Positions 1 through 9,181 of a DNA stretch of 64,000 bases are shown here, piece after piece. The notes beneath the pieces are model-generated. The model searched no databases, was not told the origin of the DNA, and saw nothing but the letters and a program-made list of their open reading frames with translations. Source of the stretch: Streptomyces sp. P3 (GTDB taxonomy: Bacteria > Actinomycetota > Actinomycetes > Streptomycetales > Streptomycetaceae); NCBI GenBank assembly GCA_016893485.2, contig JAFEKX020000001.1, positions 2,418,001-2,482,000 of the forward strand. The letters are read 5' to 3'. The position numbers were made by a program, and so were the translations under genes. Position 1 is the first letter of the stretch. Every line of letters begins with the position of its first letter.

Positions 1-1171
1 GCCCCGGCCCTCCTCGGGTACGCCGCCGTCCGCACCCTGGGCCTGGTGGTGCTCGCGGTGTGGAGCGCCGCGCGCGGCAAGAGCGCGTACATCCTGCTGA
101 CGGCCCGCTGGGACGCCCTCTGGTACACCCGCGTCGCCGACCTGGGTTACGGCTACGAGGTCCGCCTCCCGAACGGCGACGTCCACTCGAACCTCGCCTT
201 CTTCCCGCTGCTGCCCTGGCTGGAAAGAGCCCTGCACGCGGTGTCCCCGCTGTCGTACGCCGACGGCGGTTTCGTGGTGAGCCTGCTCGCCTCGCTCGCG
301 GCGGCCTGGGGATCTTCGCCGTCGCGGAGCATGTGTACGGCCGCCGGGCCGGGGTGTGCGCCGTGCTGCTGTGGGCCGTGCTGCCGGTGGGGATCGTGCA
401 GTCGATGGCGTACAGCGAGTCGCTGTTCACCGCGCTCGCCGCGTGGTCCCTGTACGCCGTCCTGACCGGCCGCTGGCTCACGGCGGGCACGCTTGCGCTG
501 CTGGCCGGACTGACCCGGCCGGTGGGGCTCGCGGTGGTGGCCGCGGTGTGGGTCGCCGGCGTCGTCTCGTTCACCTCCTCTTCCACGGCTTCCACTGCCG
601 TCACCCCGTCCGCTTCTACGGCCGCCCCCTCTTTCGTGCGGGACCGCAGCACGGCGCCCGCACCCGGCGCGCGAGGCCGGCGACGCGCCGTCGGGATGCT
701 GATCGCGCCACTGGGCGCCGCCGGGTACGTGCTGTGGGTCGGGCAGCGCACCGGCAAGGGCCCGCTGGGCTATCTCGACGTGCAGGCGGGCTGGCGGAAC
801 GGTTTCGACGGGGGCGCGGCCTTCGCCCGTTTCGTCGGCGAGAAGTTCACGTCGTTCCCGTCGGCGCTCGCCGGGGTCGGGCTGATCGTCGGAGTCGGCC
901 TGGTGCTCTGGCTGTACGTCGTGGGCGTCCGGCAGGGCCAGCCACTGCCGCTCCTCGTGTACACCGGGGTCGTGACCGCGCTCGCGCTCTGCGCGTCGAG
1001 CTACTTCGGCTCGAAACCGCGCCTGCTGATGCCCGCCTTCCCCTGTTGCTCCCCCTCGCGCTCGCCCTGGCGCGGGCGCGTACGTCCAGGTCAGCGGTGG
1101 TGGTGGGCGGTGTCGCGGTGGCGTCGGCGGTGTACGGCGCGTTCTGGCTGAACGGCTCCGGTCCACCATGA
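1..1171 (+). CDS. GT-C membrane mannosyltransferase (PIG-V-like), 5' partial
   Basis: The 5' end lies outside the window. Coding runs in frame 1 to about 308, frame 3 to about 1043, then frame 2 to a TGA at 1169-1171. The N-terminal part carries RWDALWYTRVADLGY, the short acidic loop typical of PIG-V/dolichyl-P-mannose-dependent GT-C enzymes, followed by many hydrophobic helices (for example around LLWAVLPVGIVQSMAYSES and the TRPVGLAVVAAVWVAGVV stretch). Family members sit in the membrane and transfer mannose from a polyprenyl-phosphate donor to a lipid or protein acceptor outside the cell; the acceptor here is unknown. Both frame changes are cured by one extra C (CCTGGGG and TTCCCCTG runs), so I treat the gene as intact. 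Stop is followed by about 240 bp before the next gene. Confidence 0.72.
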
Positions 1172-1410
1172 TCGACTCGGGTACGGCCGATGAGCGCCCG
1201 GCCAATTCCACCCCAGCATTTGGTGAACTAATTCATAAGGGCCATAAAACTCGACCCCGACATGATCAAAGGAATTGAAGGACGGAGCGGTCCTGGATTG
1301 CGGAATCCTCGGAAATAAACCTGCTCCTGAGAGCTTTCCCACATCACATCGTCATCACAAAGCCGCTGATTCGACGGGGATCCACACTCACTCGCTGTAA
1401 CGTCGATTGA

Positions 1411-2445
1411 GTGCGTACCGAACGAAACCTCACCCGTCTGGACCGGGTGTTCGCGAGGCTGGACCGTGAACCTGAACGGCCGGCCCACATCGATGTGCCG
1501 AAGATGAGCCGGCACAGGGTCGTGCTGTTCGCGGCGACCCTGGCCTTCTATCTGGCGATCGTGTGGCTCGTCGTGACCACGTCCTGGCTGGTCCGGTTCG
1601 ACTGGCAGGTCATGTTCTTCCGGCCGTACCAGCAGTGGGCGGGCATCCACTGGTTCGTGGACTACTACGTGGTCCTCGGCCAGCGCGGCCCGACCGCGGT
1701 GATGGTCGCGGCCTGGCTGGGCTGGCGCTCGTGGCGGCAGCACACGCTGCGCCCGCTGCTGACCCTGGGCACCTCGCTGCTGCTGCTGAACATCACGGTC
1801 GGCGCCGCCAAGCTCGGCATGGGCCGCCTGGGCCCGCACTACGCGACCGTCATCGGCTCGAACGAGATGGGTCTCGGCGGCGATATATTTCCCAGCGGCC
1901 ACACCGCCAACGCGGTCGTGACCTGGGGAATCCTGGCGTATCTGGCCTCCACCCCGGCCACCCGCCGCTGGCTGTCCGCCGCGTCCGCGGTGACCTCGCT
2001 CGGCGTCGGTCTCGCCACGGTCTACCTGGGCACCCACTGGCTGAGCGACGTCCTGCTCGGCTGGGCCGCCGGTCTGCTGATCCTGCTCGCCCTCCCGTGG
2101 TGCGAGCCGCTGATCGCCCTGGCCGAGACCCGGATCTTCGACCTGCGCGACCGCTGGCGCGCCCGCAGCGGCCGTACGGCACCCGCTCCGGCGCCCGCGT
2201 CCCCGGTCACCGCGCCGGTGCTGCTCAAGCCTCGCGCCTCCTCGGGCGAGGAGGTCCCGGCGGCCCGCGAGACGGTCGGCGCGAGCCGTTCGGCGCGGCC
2301 TCCCGCCCATCTCGCCCCGGGCCCGCACACGACCCGCTCGGAGCGCACCCCGGTCACGCCGATCGGCAGCCGCCGCCCGCCGCACCCCGACCGGGTGGCG
2401 CGCGGCACCAGCGCGGCCACGGCCCGCCCGGCGACGGGCGGCTGA
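1411..2445 (+). CDS. PAP2-superfamily membrane phosphatase
   Basis: 344 residues in one frame, starting at GTG. After a hydrophilic N-terminus (about 30 aa) come several membrane helices. The phosphatase signature is visible: KLGMGRLGP (motif 1, where the usual Arg of KX6RP is Gly), PSGHTANAVVTWG (motif 2) and YLGTHWLSDVLLGW (motif 3 with His and Asp). Such enzymes dephosphorylate lipid phosphates such as undecaprenyl-PP or phosphatidate at the membrane; the substrate cannot be told from sequence. The last about 110 residues are Pro/Ala/Arg-rich and probably a disordered cytoplasmic tail. A strong terminator follows at 2493. The start is uncertain: no convincing ribosome binding site precedes the GTG, and internal ATG codons exist. 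Confidence 0.85.
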   Translation: MRTERNLTRLDRVFARLDREPERPAHIDVPKMSRHRVVLFAATLAFYLAIVWLVVTTSWLVRFDWQVMFFRPYQQWAGIHWFVDYYVVLGQRGPTAVMVAAWLGWRSWRQHTLRPLLTLGTSLLLLNITVGAAKLGMGRLGPHYATVIGSNEMGLGGDIFPSGHTANAVVTWGILAYLASTPATRRWLSAASAVTSLGVGLATVYLGTHWLSDVLLGWAAGLLILLALPWCEPLIALAETRIFDLRDRWRARSGRTAPAPAPASPVTAPVLLKPRASSGEEVPAARETVGASRSARPPAHLAPGPHTTRSERTPVTPIGSRRPPHPDRVARGTSAATARPATGG

Positions 2446-2492
2446 CCCCACCGAGCCGCGGGGCCGGTACGCACACTCCCGCCCCGCATCAC

Positions 2493-2528
2493 GAAGGCCC
2501 CGGTTCCTCCAGCGGAACCGGGGCCTTC
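2493..2528. terminator. Bidirectional intrinsic terminator
   Basis: Perfect 15-bp inverted repeat (arms 2493-2507 and 2514-2528, arm sequence GAAGGCCCCGGTTCC) with a 6-nt loop, lying between the convergent PAP2 gene and the small minus-strand gene. No long T tract, as is usual in Streptomyces. Confidence 0.85.
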
Positions 2529-2541
2529 GGCAGGTCGGCGC

Positions 2542-2757
2542 TCAGCCCTTCCAGGCGCGCGCCACCGTGCCCTCCTTGACCTCGAAGTTGAGCCGTCCCG
2601 CGCGGAACTCCATGGTGATGATCGCCCCCGGCGGCAGCGACCGCACGGTCGGCCACCCGCGCTCGCGTGCGAGCCGCTCGGCCTCTGTCGCGTCGAGGCC
2701 CACGTAGCTGTTCGGGCTGTCCTGGGGCTCTGCCGGTGGAGTCGGAATGGATGCCAT
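2542..2757 (-). CDS. Small I78-type peptidase-inhibitor-like protein
   Basis: 71 residues. The C-terminal half reads YVGLDATEAERLARERGW, then RSLPPGAIITMEFRAGRLN and a final EVKEGTVARAWKG. This is the layout of the I78 / potato-inhibitor-I-like fold found in bacterial subtilisin inhibitors (helix, reactive loop, paired strands with xRLN). There is no signal peptide, so it would act in the cytoplasm or be a non-inhibitory relative. ATG at 2757 chosen; a GTG three codons upstream (2766) is the alternative. Family assignment rests on pattern similarity only. Confidence 0.6.
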   Translation of the reverse strand: MASIPTPPAEPQDSPNSYVGLDATEAERLARERGWPTVRSLPPGAIITMEFRAGRLNFEVKEGTVARAWKG

Positions 2758-3020
2758 GCCCGCCACGCTAGCCCCTCTCCCGCTCTCTCCGTCCCCTCTC
2801 CGGTCACACTTCTGTCACAGGATCAGGACGTGTGTTTTGTTCGGCCTCCCTCACACGTATGAGCGGTTCCGTACGTCTTCCGGAGGCATTCGATCGTAAT
2901 TCCCGTCTGTCGGTCCGGCGGGGCGAATAGCCCGGCGGAAAGTGCCGTGAGAACCGGCCGCGCGTCCCATTCCATTCCGATTCCGTGCGGTACGGCGGGA
3001 GCTGACGCAGCATAAGAGTT

Positions 3021-4025
3021 TCACTGTTCCGCCACAGAATCGCCGTCGGCTCCCGGGGCCTGCTCCCGGTCCAGCGCCCGGGTCAGCCGGTCCCTGGCGG
3101 TCCTGATCCTCTCGGTCAGCCCGGCCGGTTCCAGGACCTCGAACTCGAAGCCCGTCATCATCACGTGGACCACCATCAGGTCGAGGTTCGGGGCCCCTGT
3201 CCGCAGCAGGCAGGCGTCCGGTCCGTCGGCCTCCAGGGTCCCGGCGGACGGTGAGATCCGTTGGGCCGCCTCCTGGAGGGGCACGAGCAGCCGGACCAGG
3301 GCATGCGCGGCGTACGCGCGCGTGGAGATGCCTTTCGAGACGTGTACGGCGAGATCCTCGGCCGGGGGCTCGCGCGGGGTGAAGCGCGGCCCGTGCGGCG
3401 GCCTGGGGGCGATGCGGTCGACGCGGAAGGTGCGCCAGTCCGCGCGCTCCAGGTCCCAGGCGACGAGGTACCAGCGCCGCTCGGTGCAGACCAGGCGGTG
3501 CGGTTCGACGCTGCGGCGGGTGGGCGTGCCGTCGTGGCTCTCGTAGTCGAAGCGCAGCCGTTCCGCGTCCCGGCACAGCGCGGCCAGCTCGGTCAGCACG
3601 GCCGGGTCGACGGCGGACGGCAGCGCGTTGTGCAGCATCGGCACGGTGAACGCGTTGAGGGCGCCCACCCGGCGGCGCAACCGGTTCGGCAGCACCTGTT
3701 CGAGCTTGGTGAGGGCGCGTACGGAGGTCTCGCCGATGCCCTCGATGCCCTGCCCGGCGGCGGTGCGCAGACCGACCGCCACGGCGACCGCCTCGTCGTC
3801 GTCCAGGAGCAGCGGCGGCAACTCGGCGCCCGCGCCCAGCTGGTAGCCGCCCCCGGTGCCGGGGCTGGCGTTGACCGGGTACCCCAGCTCCCGCAGCCGG
3901 TCCACGTCCCGGCGTACCGTCCGCGCGGTGACCCCGAGCCGGTCGGCCAGGTCGGCGCCGGACCACTCGCGGTGGGCCTGGAGGAGCGAGAGGAGGCGCA
4001 GGAGTCGTGCCGAGGTCTCCAACAT
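3021..4025 (-). CDS. WYL-domain transcriptional regulator (HTH_11 type)
   Basis: 334 residues from ATG 4025, which has GGAGA about 8 nt upstream; ATG 4040 is an alternative. Residues 1-60 form a DeoR-like winged helix (SGADLADRLGVTARTVRRDV, then RELGYPVNASPGTGGGYQL). Residues 130-220 form the WYL domain with RRWYLVAWDLERADWRTFRV, and a C-terminal WCX-like extension follows. WYL proteins sense ligands (nucleic acid or nucleotides in studied cases) and often control a neighbouring gene. The nearest gene in the same direction is the binding protein at 4087-5380, which lies upstream and not downstream, so the target is not evident. Confidence 0.88.
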   Translation of the reverse strand: MLETSARLLRLLSLLQAHREWSGADLADRLGVTARTVRRDVDRLRELGYPVNASPGTGGGYQLGAGAELPPLLLDDDEAVAVAVGLRTAAGQGIEGIGETSVRALTKLEQVLPNRLRRRVGALNAFTVPMLHNALPSAVDPAVLTELAALCRDAERLRFDYESHDGTPTRRSVEPHRLVCTERRWYLVAWDLERADWRTFRVDRIAPRPPHGPRFTPREPPAEDLAVHVSKGISTRAYAAHALVRLLVPLQEAAQRISPSAGTLEADGPDACLLRTGAPNLDLMVVHVMMTGFEFEVLEPAGLTERIRTARDRLTRALDREQAPGADGDSVAEQ

Positions 4026-4086
4026 GGTCGAAGTCTCCATCAAGGACGGTCGGTATCGAGGGCCCTTGTGGTGACGGCGATCTGTG

Positions 4087-5380
4087 TCAGGGGCTGTAGG
4101 GCAGTTGCGGCACCTCGAAACACGTGTGGTTCATGTCCCCTTGTGGGACCCACCCTTCGCCGTCCTGCCAGCGGGCCACCGACAGACACGTCCTGCGGGT
4201 CCTCGGCGGTGCGGCGAGCCGCTCGAAGGAGACGGGAACCAGCAGGCCGTCGGCGGTGTAGTTCGCGCTCCGGTCCATGAAGCCGTCGACGCACGCGCGC
4301 GTGACGCCCGTTTTCGCACACGACCTCGCCGCGTCCGTGAACCACATCGCCGCCGCCCATCCCTCCAACTGCCACTGGGAGTGCGTCCTCAGCCCCTTCG
4401 TCGCGTCCCGGAAGTCGCGTACGGCCGCCTGGGAGGTGTCGTCGAAGTCACGGCTGGAGCCGGTCGCCCACAGGGCGTTACGGCAGCGCGGGGAGTTCTT
4501 GTAGTCCTCCGGGACGGTGGATGTCCAGTTCTGGACGTTCGTCACCTTGGCGACCACTTTCACGCCGACCTCGTCCATCGCCTGGCACAGCTGGGTGTTC
4601 CCGTGTGTGTCGATGGCGTCGAAGACCAGGTCGGCGCCCTGCTGCTTCAGGTCGGCCGCCACGGCACGGAAGTTGGGCAGCGCGAAGTCGACCTGCTCGG
4701 TGACGACCGTGTACCCCTCGGCCTTCAGCCCCTGCTCGACGAGCCGGGCGTAGGCGGCGGACGCGGCCTGGTTGTACGACACGACGGCGGCGGTACGGGC
4801 GCCCTGCTCGCGCTTGAAGTACCGGTAGACCTCGGTGCCGCCGTACAGCCGCCCGCCCCAGCCCGGGGTCCCGGCGCGGGGCGCGAGGCTGCCGTAGATG
4901 CCGTAGAGGTGCGGGTACGTGTCGTAGGCCGCCCCGATGGGCTGGCCGCCGATGTCGGGCACGCGCGCGTGGGAGACGCGGGAGGCGCCCGCGTAGTCGA
5001 GGGCGGTGGTGGCGACCAGGGCGACGACCTTGTCCTCGTCGACGAGTTGGTGCACGCACGCGTTGTTGCCGACACCGCTGCCGCCGTCGTCGCACAGGCG
5101 CACCTCGACCGGGTGCCCGTCGATGCCCCCGCGCGCGTCGAGACGGTCGAAGTACGCCTTGGCGCCGTCGCGGGGCCGGTGAAGGTGTCGCCGCCGACCG
5201 GGCTGGTCGCGCTGGTGATGACGCCGACCCGGATCGGGTGCCGCCGGCGACCGTGGGCGTACGGCTGTCGCCGTGGCCGAAGTCGCTCTCCGGGAGGCGG
5301 CTGCCGCAGGCCGCGCTCCCCAGGAGCAGCAGCACCGCGGCAGCGGCCTCAGCAGCCCGAGCCCGGCGACTGCGAGGCAT
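4087..5380 (-). CDS. ABC transporter substrate-binding lipoprotein (Liv/urea type)
   Basis: Starts at ATG 5380 with MPRSRRARAAEAAAAVLLLL then GSAACG, a lipoprotein signal with lipobox ending in Cys. The mature part is a type-I periplasmic binding protein: GVITSATSPVGGDTF, AKAYFDRLDARGG, VRLCDDGGSGVGNNACVHQL, and later VSYNQAASAAYARLVEQGLK. Family members bind branched-chain amino acids, amides or urea outside the membrane. Two -1 frameshifts (about 5230 and 5173) are cured by one extra C each. The start overlaps the end of the upstream minus-strand lipoprotein gene by about 32 nt, suggesting translational coupling. It lies divergent from the permease/ATPase genes at 6502-9813 and is their likely binding protein, though that pairing is inference. 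Confidence 0.8.
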
Positions 5381-5903
5381 CGCCGCTCAACGCCACCAGC
5401 GCGCAGAGGGTGTTGACGGACACCTTCCAGGTGCCGCCCTGCTGGACGCTCGTCCCGGAGGCGTTCGGGAGGGCGGTGGCGCCGTTCAGGGTGAGGCTGT
5501 AGGTCACGGTCGCCTGGGTCGCGGAGGTGAACTCGATCTTCTGGACGTCCGCCTGGACCTGTCCGCCGCGTTTGTCGCCGCCGAACGCCTTCAGCACCGC
5601 GCCCATCTTGTCGCCGTTCTCCAGGACGGCCTGTTTGTCCGCGCCGGAGCTGGCCGGGTCGAAGAACTTCTTCCAGTTGGCCTTGATCCGGGCCGTCGCG
5701 GCGGCCGGGTCGGCGGGCGCGGTCGCCGGTGCGCTCGCCGTCCGCTCGACGGACGGGGTGGGCGGCGGCGCGCTGCTCCCGCCGCCGCTGTCGTCGCTGC
5801 AGGCCGCGAGCGCCGGGCCGAGCACGAGGACCATGGCCGCCGTGACTACCGTGCCCCGCACGGGCCTTGTGTTCCTTCGCCTGAGGTCGCTCCCGAGAAC
5901 CAT
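5349..5903 (-). CDS. MTB12-like secreted lipoprotein
   Basis: 184 residues from ATG 5903. Signal region VVTAAMVLVLGPALAACSDD is a clear lipobox. After a Ser/Pro/Ala linker, the domain from WKKFFDPASSGADKQAVLEN to the end resembles the actinobacterial low-molecular-weight antigen MTB12 family, small cystatin-like folds of unknown function on the cell surface. The gene overlaps the start of the binding-protein gene, so both are probably one transcript. The last residues (SQSPGSGC) contain a Cys that is unusual for an exported domain. Function unknown. Confidence 0.72.
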   Translation of the reverse strand: MVLGSDLRRRNTRPVRGTVVTAAMVLVLGPALAACSDDSGGGSSAPPPTPSVERTASAPATAPADPAAATARIKANWKKFFDPASSGADKQAVLENGDKMGAVLKAFGGDKRGGQVQADVQKIEFTSATQATVTYSLTLNGATALPNASGTSVQQGGTWKVSVNTLCALVALSGDASQSPGSGC

Positions 5904-6025
5904 GTGGCTCACCGCCGGGTGTCGTTCCGGGCGGTGCTCGCCCGGTGTTTTCAGGTCAGGTGTCAGAAGGCATAGTGCAAGCCATTGGCTGGCATGGACA
6001 GACACATGACATGTGGGAGCCGGAA

Positions 6026-6502
6026 ATGCGGACACCCCGACTGCGGACCGTGCACCCCGCCCTGTGGGCCGGCTGGACCGCGCTCGCCGCCGGTGCCGTC
6101 CTGTGCGTGCTCGGCTGGTACGGCGTCTCCGGCGAGCGCTACGCGGAACGCCAGCTCCCCTACCTGGCGTCCTGCACGGTCCCCGGCGCCGCCCTGATCG
6201 TCGCCGCCGCGATCCTGCTCACCCACGGCCGCTCCGCCCTCGCCGCCTCCCGCGTGGAGGAGTTGTACGGCCTTCTCGTGGCCGCGGGACCCGATGACAC
6301 CGAGGAGTCCGCGCGGGCCGCCGTCGCGCCCCTGGCGGTCAGCGGCGACCTGTTGATGGTGCCGGGCGGCACGCTGTGGCACCGCGCGGACTGCCCGTTG
6401 GTTGCCGGGAAGCCGGAGGCGGTGCCGGTGGACGCGAAGCTCGTGGCGAACGGCGAGTTGAGCCCCTGCCCGATCTGTGAGCCCGCCGAAGCCGACGACT
6501 GA
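6026..6502 (+). CDS. Small membrane protein with C-terminal Cys motifs
   Basis: 158 residues from ATG 6026, which has GGGAG suitably placed; ATG 6011 is the alternative. Two membrane helices near the N-terminus (LWAGWTALAAGAVLCVLGWY and the following VPGAALIVAAAILL), then a soluble tail containing HRADCPLVAG and a terminal LSPCPICEPAEADD. The HxxxC plus CPxC arrangement looks like a small metal-binding or redox motif, but I know no described function. The stop codon overlaps the ATG of the permease gene (TGATG), so it is the first gene of the Liv operon and may be an accessory subunit; that is inference from position. Confidence 0.7.
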   Translation: MRTPRLRTVHPALWAGWTALAAGAVLCVLGWYGVSGERYAERQLPYLASCTVPGAALIVAAAILLTHGRSALAASRVEELYGLLVAAGPDDTEESARAAVAPLAVSGDLLMVPGGTLWHRADCPLVAGKPEAVPVDAKLVANGELSPCPICEPAEADD

Positions 6503-9181
6503 TGCCCCTGATGTCGACCTTCACCTACGACCTCACCCTCGCCGGCCTCTCGGTCGGCAGCGCCGCCGCGCTCACCGGGATCGGCCTGATCGTGACGTAC
6601 CGCGCGACCGGTGTCCTCAACTTCGCGCACGGCGCGATCGCGATGGTGTGCGCGTACGTGCTGCGGCAGTGCGTGGTCGGGTGGGGCTGGCCGCTGTGGC
6701 TGGGCGCGGTGGTGACCCTGCTGTTCCTGGCCCCCGGCATCGGGGTGGCGCTGGAACGGTTCGCCTTCCGGCCGTTGGCGGTCCTGGGCGGCGATCCGGC
6801 GCAGACCCTGGTCGCGTCCATCGGGGTCTTCGTGCTGCTGGTCGGCGGGGCCGCGCTGGTGTGGGGGCAGGGGGCGCGGGACGACGCGCCGGAGCTGGTG
6901 CCGGCCGATCCCTGGGGCAGTTGGCGGTGGTGCTCGTGCTGGCCGCCGGAGTCGGGGCGGTGATCCGGTGGACGCGGTTCGGGCGGGAGCTGCGGGCCGT
7001 CGTGGACGACCGTCAACTCGCGGTCCTGGGTGGGGTGGACGCCGACCGGGTGGCCGCGGCGGGCTGGGCGTTCGGGTCGTTCACGGCGGGGCTGACGGGC
7101 GTGCTCCTCGCGCCGTCCGTGCGCCTGGACCCGTACGGCCTGCCGCTGCTCGTCATGGAGGTGATGGCGGTCGCGGTGGCGGCGCGGATGCGGAGTCTGC
7201 CGGTCGCCGTGGTGGTGGCGCCGGCCGTCGGGGTCGGCCAGAGCCAGCTGACGCGGCTCCATCTGCCGGGCGGGGTGGGCCAGTTGACGCAGGCGGTGGG
7301 CGCGAACCTGTTCGTGGTCGCTCTGCTGGTCGCGGCGCTGGTGCTGCCCGGTGTCGGCACGAAGGACGCCCTCCCGCGCACGGCGACGGCCCGTGTCGCG
7401 ACGCCTCCCGGTGCCTGGATCGTGGCCGGGGTGCTGTTCCTCCTCCCCTGGGTTTCGCGGGTTCGGATCTGCACACCTCGGTCCAAGTCCCGGCGCTGGG
7501 CGTGGTGTTGCTGTCGCTGGTGGTGGTCACCGGGCGCGGCGGACAGCTCGCGCTGGGGCAGGCGGCGTACGCGGGCCTGGGTGCCCTGTTCACCGCGCTG
7601 CTGGCTGCGGGTCGCTTCCCGGGGCTCCCCGCGTCCCGGAACTGGCCGCGCTCGCGCTCGCCGTCCTCCTGGTCGCGCCCCTGGGCCTGCTGACCGGCTG
7701 GCCCGCGATCAGCCGCCACGGCCTGGCCCTCGCCCTCGCGACCTTCGCGGTCGGCGTCGGGGTCAGCCGCTTCGTCTTCGCCCAGCCGTACGCCACTTCG
7801 GGCCTGTCGCCGGGCCGCCCGTCCGGCTTCGACGGCGACCGCGCCTACTACGTCCTCGAACTCGTCCTCCTGGCAGGCGCGTTGCTGGCGGTCCACGCCC
7901 TGCGCCGGGGCCGCACGGGCCGCGCCCTCGCCGCCCTGCGCGACCACGAACAGGGCGCGTCGGCGGCGGGCGTCCAGGTCCCGTCCCTGAAACTCCTCGC
8001 CTTCGTCGCGGGCGCGGCCCTGGCCGCCCTGGGCGGCGGCATGCTCGGCATGGGCCTGCGCGCCTTCGACCCCTCGGCCTACGACCCCGTCCGCGGCCTG
8101 CTGTGGTTCGCGGCGGTGGTCGTACTGGGCGCCGACAGCGCCCTGGGCGCGCTGGCCGCCGCGGCTCTGCTGGTCGGGTTGGACGCGGGGGCGCGGGGGG
8201 GGTGGCGGCGGCGCTGGTCGGGGTGTCGGCGGTGTGCGTGGGGCGGCTTCCCGGCGGCCCTTACGAGGCGGTGCGCGCTGCGGCGGAACGGCTGCGGCCG
8301 CAACGGACGGCGCGGCTCACGGAGTTGGGGACGGGGGTGCGGAGGAGGCTGCGGGCCGTGGAGGCGCACGCGGGCTCAACAGCGGAGGCCGGTGCGCCTG
8401 TTGTGCACCGGCCTGCGAACGCCCCACACCCCCGTCCCCGCGCGTCCCGACCCCTCACCCCCACTCCCCCGTCCTCACCGCCCAGGCTCTGCACGCCCGT
8501 TATGGCGGCTTCACCGCGCTCGACGGGGTCGATCTCGTCGTGCGGGCCGGGCAGGTCACCGCCGTCGTCGGTCCCAACGGGGCGGGAAAGAGCACCCTGT
8601 TCCACTGTCTGGCCGGGACCGTGCGGCCCGTGCGCGGGCAGGTCAGGCTCGGTGGACGGGACATCACGCGGCTGACCGCGCACGCGCGCACCCGGCTCGG
8701 GATCGCCCGGACCTTTCAACAGCTGGCGGTGTTCCCCTCGTTGACCGTCACCGAGAACGTCCGCGTCGGCGCCGAGCAGGGGCGGGGCGCCGAACCGGGC
8801 GCCGTGGAGCGGGCGTTGCGGCTGTTCGGGCTGGACGGGGACGTGCGGTCGCTGCCCGCCGCCGGACTGCCCACCGGGACGCTGCGCCGGGTCGAGCTGG
8901 CGCGGGCGTTCGCCGGCGCCCCGCGCGTGCTGCTGCTGGACGAGCCGGCCGCCGGACTCGACACCACCGAAGTGGCCGCCCTGACGCAGGTGTTGAGGGC
9001 GCTGGCCGCCGAGGGCACCGCCCTGCTCGTGGTCGAGCACGACCTCGACCTGGTGGCCGACCTCGCGGACGTGGTCCATGTGATGACCGTGGGCCGGATC
9101 GTCGCCTCCGGCCCACCGGATCACGTCCTCGAGCACGGCGCCCTCAACGCCCCGGACGCCGCGAGGGAGTTCCCCGCATGA
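6502..9181 (+). CDS. Fused LivH-LivM-LivG ABC importer subunit (permease, permease, ATPase)
   Basis: About 890 residues once frames are joined. Part 1 (6502-7400) is LivH: FAHGAIAMVCAYVLRQ, later TRFGRELRAVVDDRQLA. Part 2 (7400-8400) is LivM: RGGQLALGQAAYAGLGAL, GRALAALRDHEQGASAAGV. Part 3 (8480-9181) is a LivG ATPase with Walker A GPNGAGKST, Q-loop ARTFQQLAVF, Walker B RVLLLDEPAAGLD and switch VVEHDLDL; the signature is degenerate (LPTGTLRRVE instead of LSGGQ). No stop separates the parts in the joined frame and LivG has no start codon near its beginning, so a natural triple fusion is likely; such permease/ATP-binding fusions are known in actinomycetes. Frameshifts near 6917, 7445, 7635, 8200 and about 8430 each need one G or C. 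The protein imports a branched-chain amino acid or similar compound. Confidence 0.8.

Noticed and set aside
4084..5502. Plus-strand open frame of about 470 codons
   Set aside because: Antisense to the binding-protein gene; the minus strand has a lipobox and a type-I binding fold.
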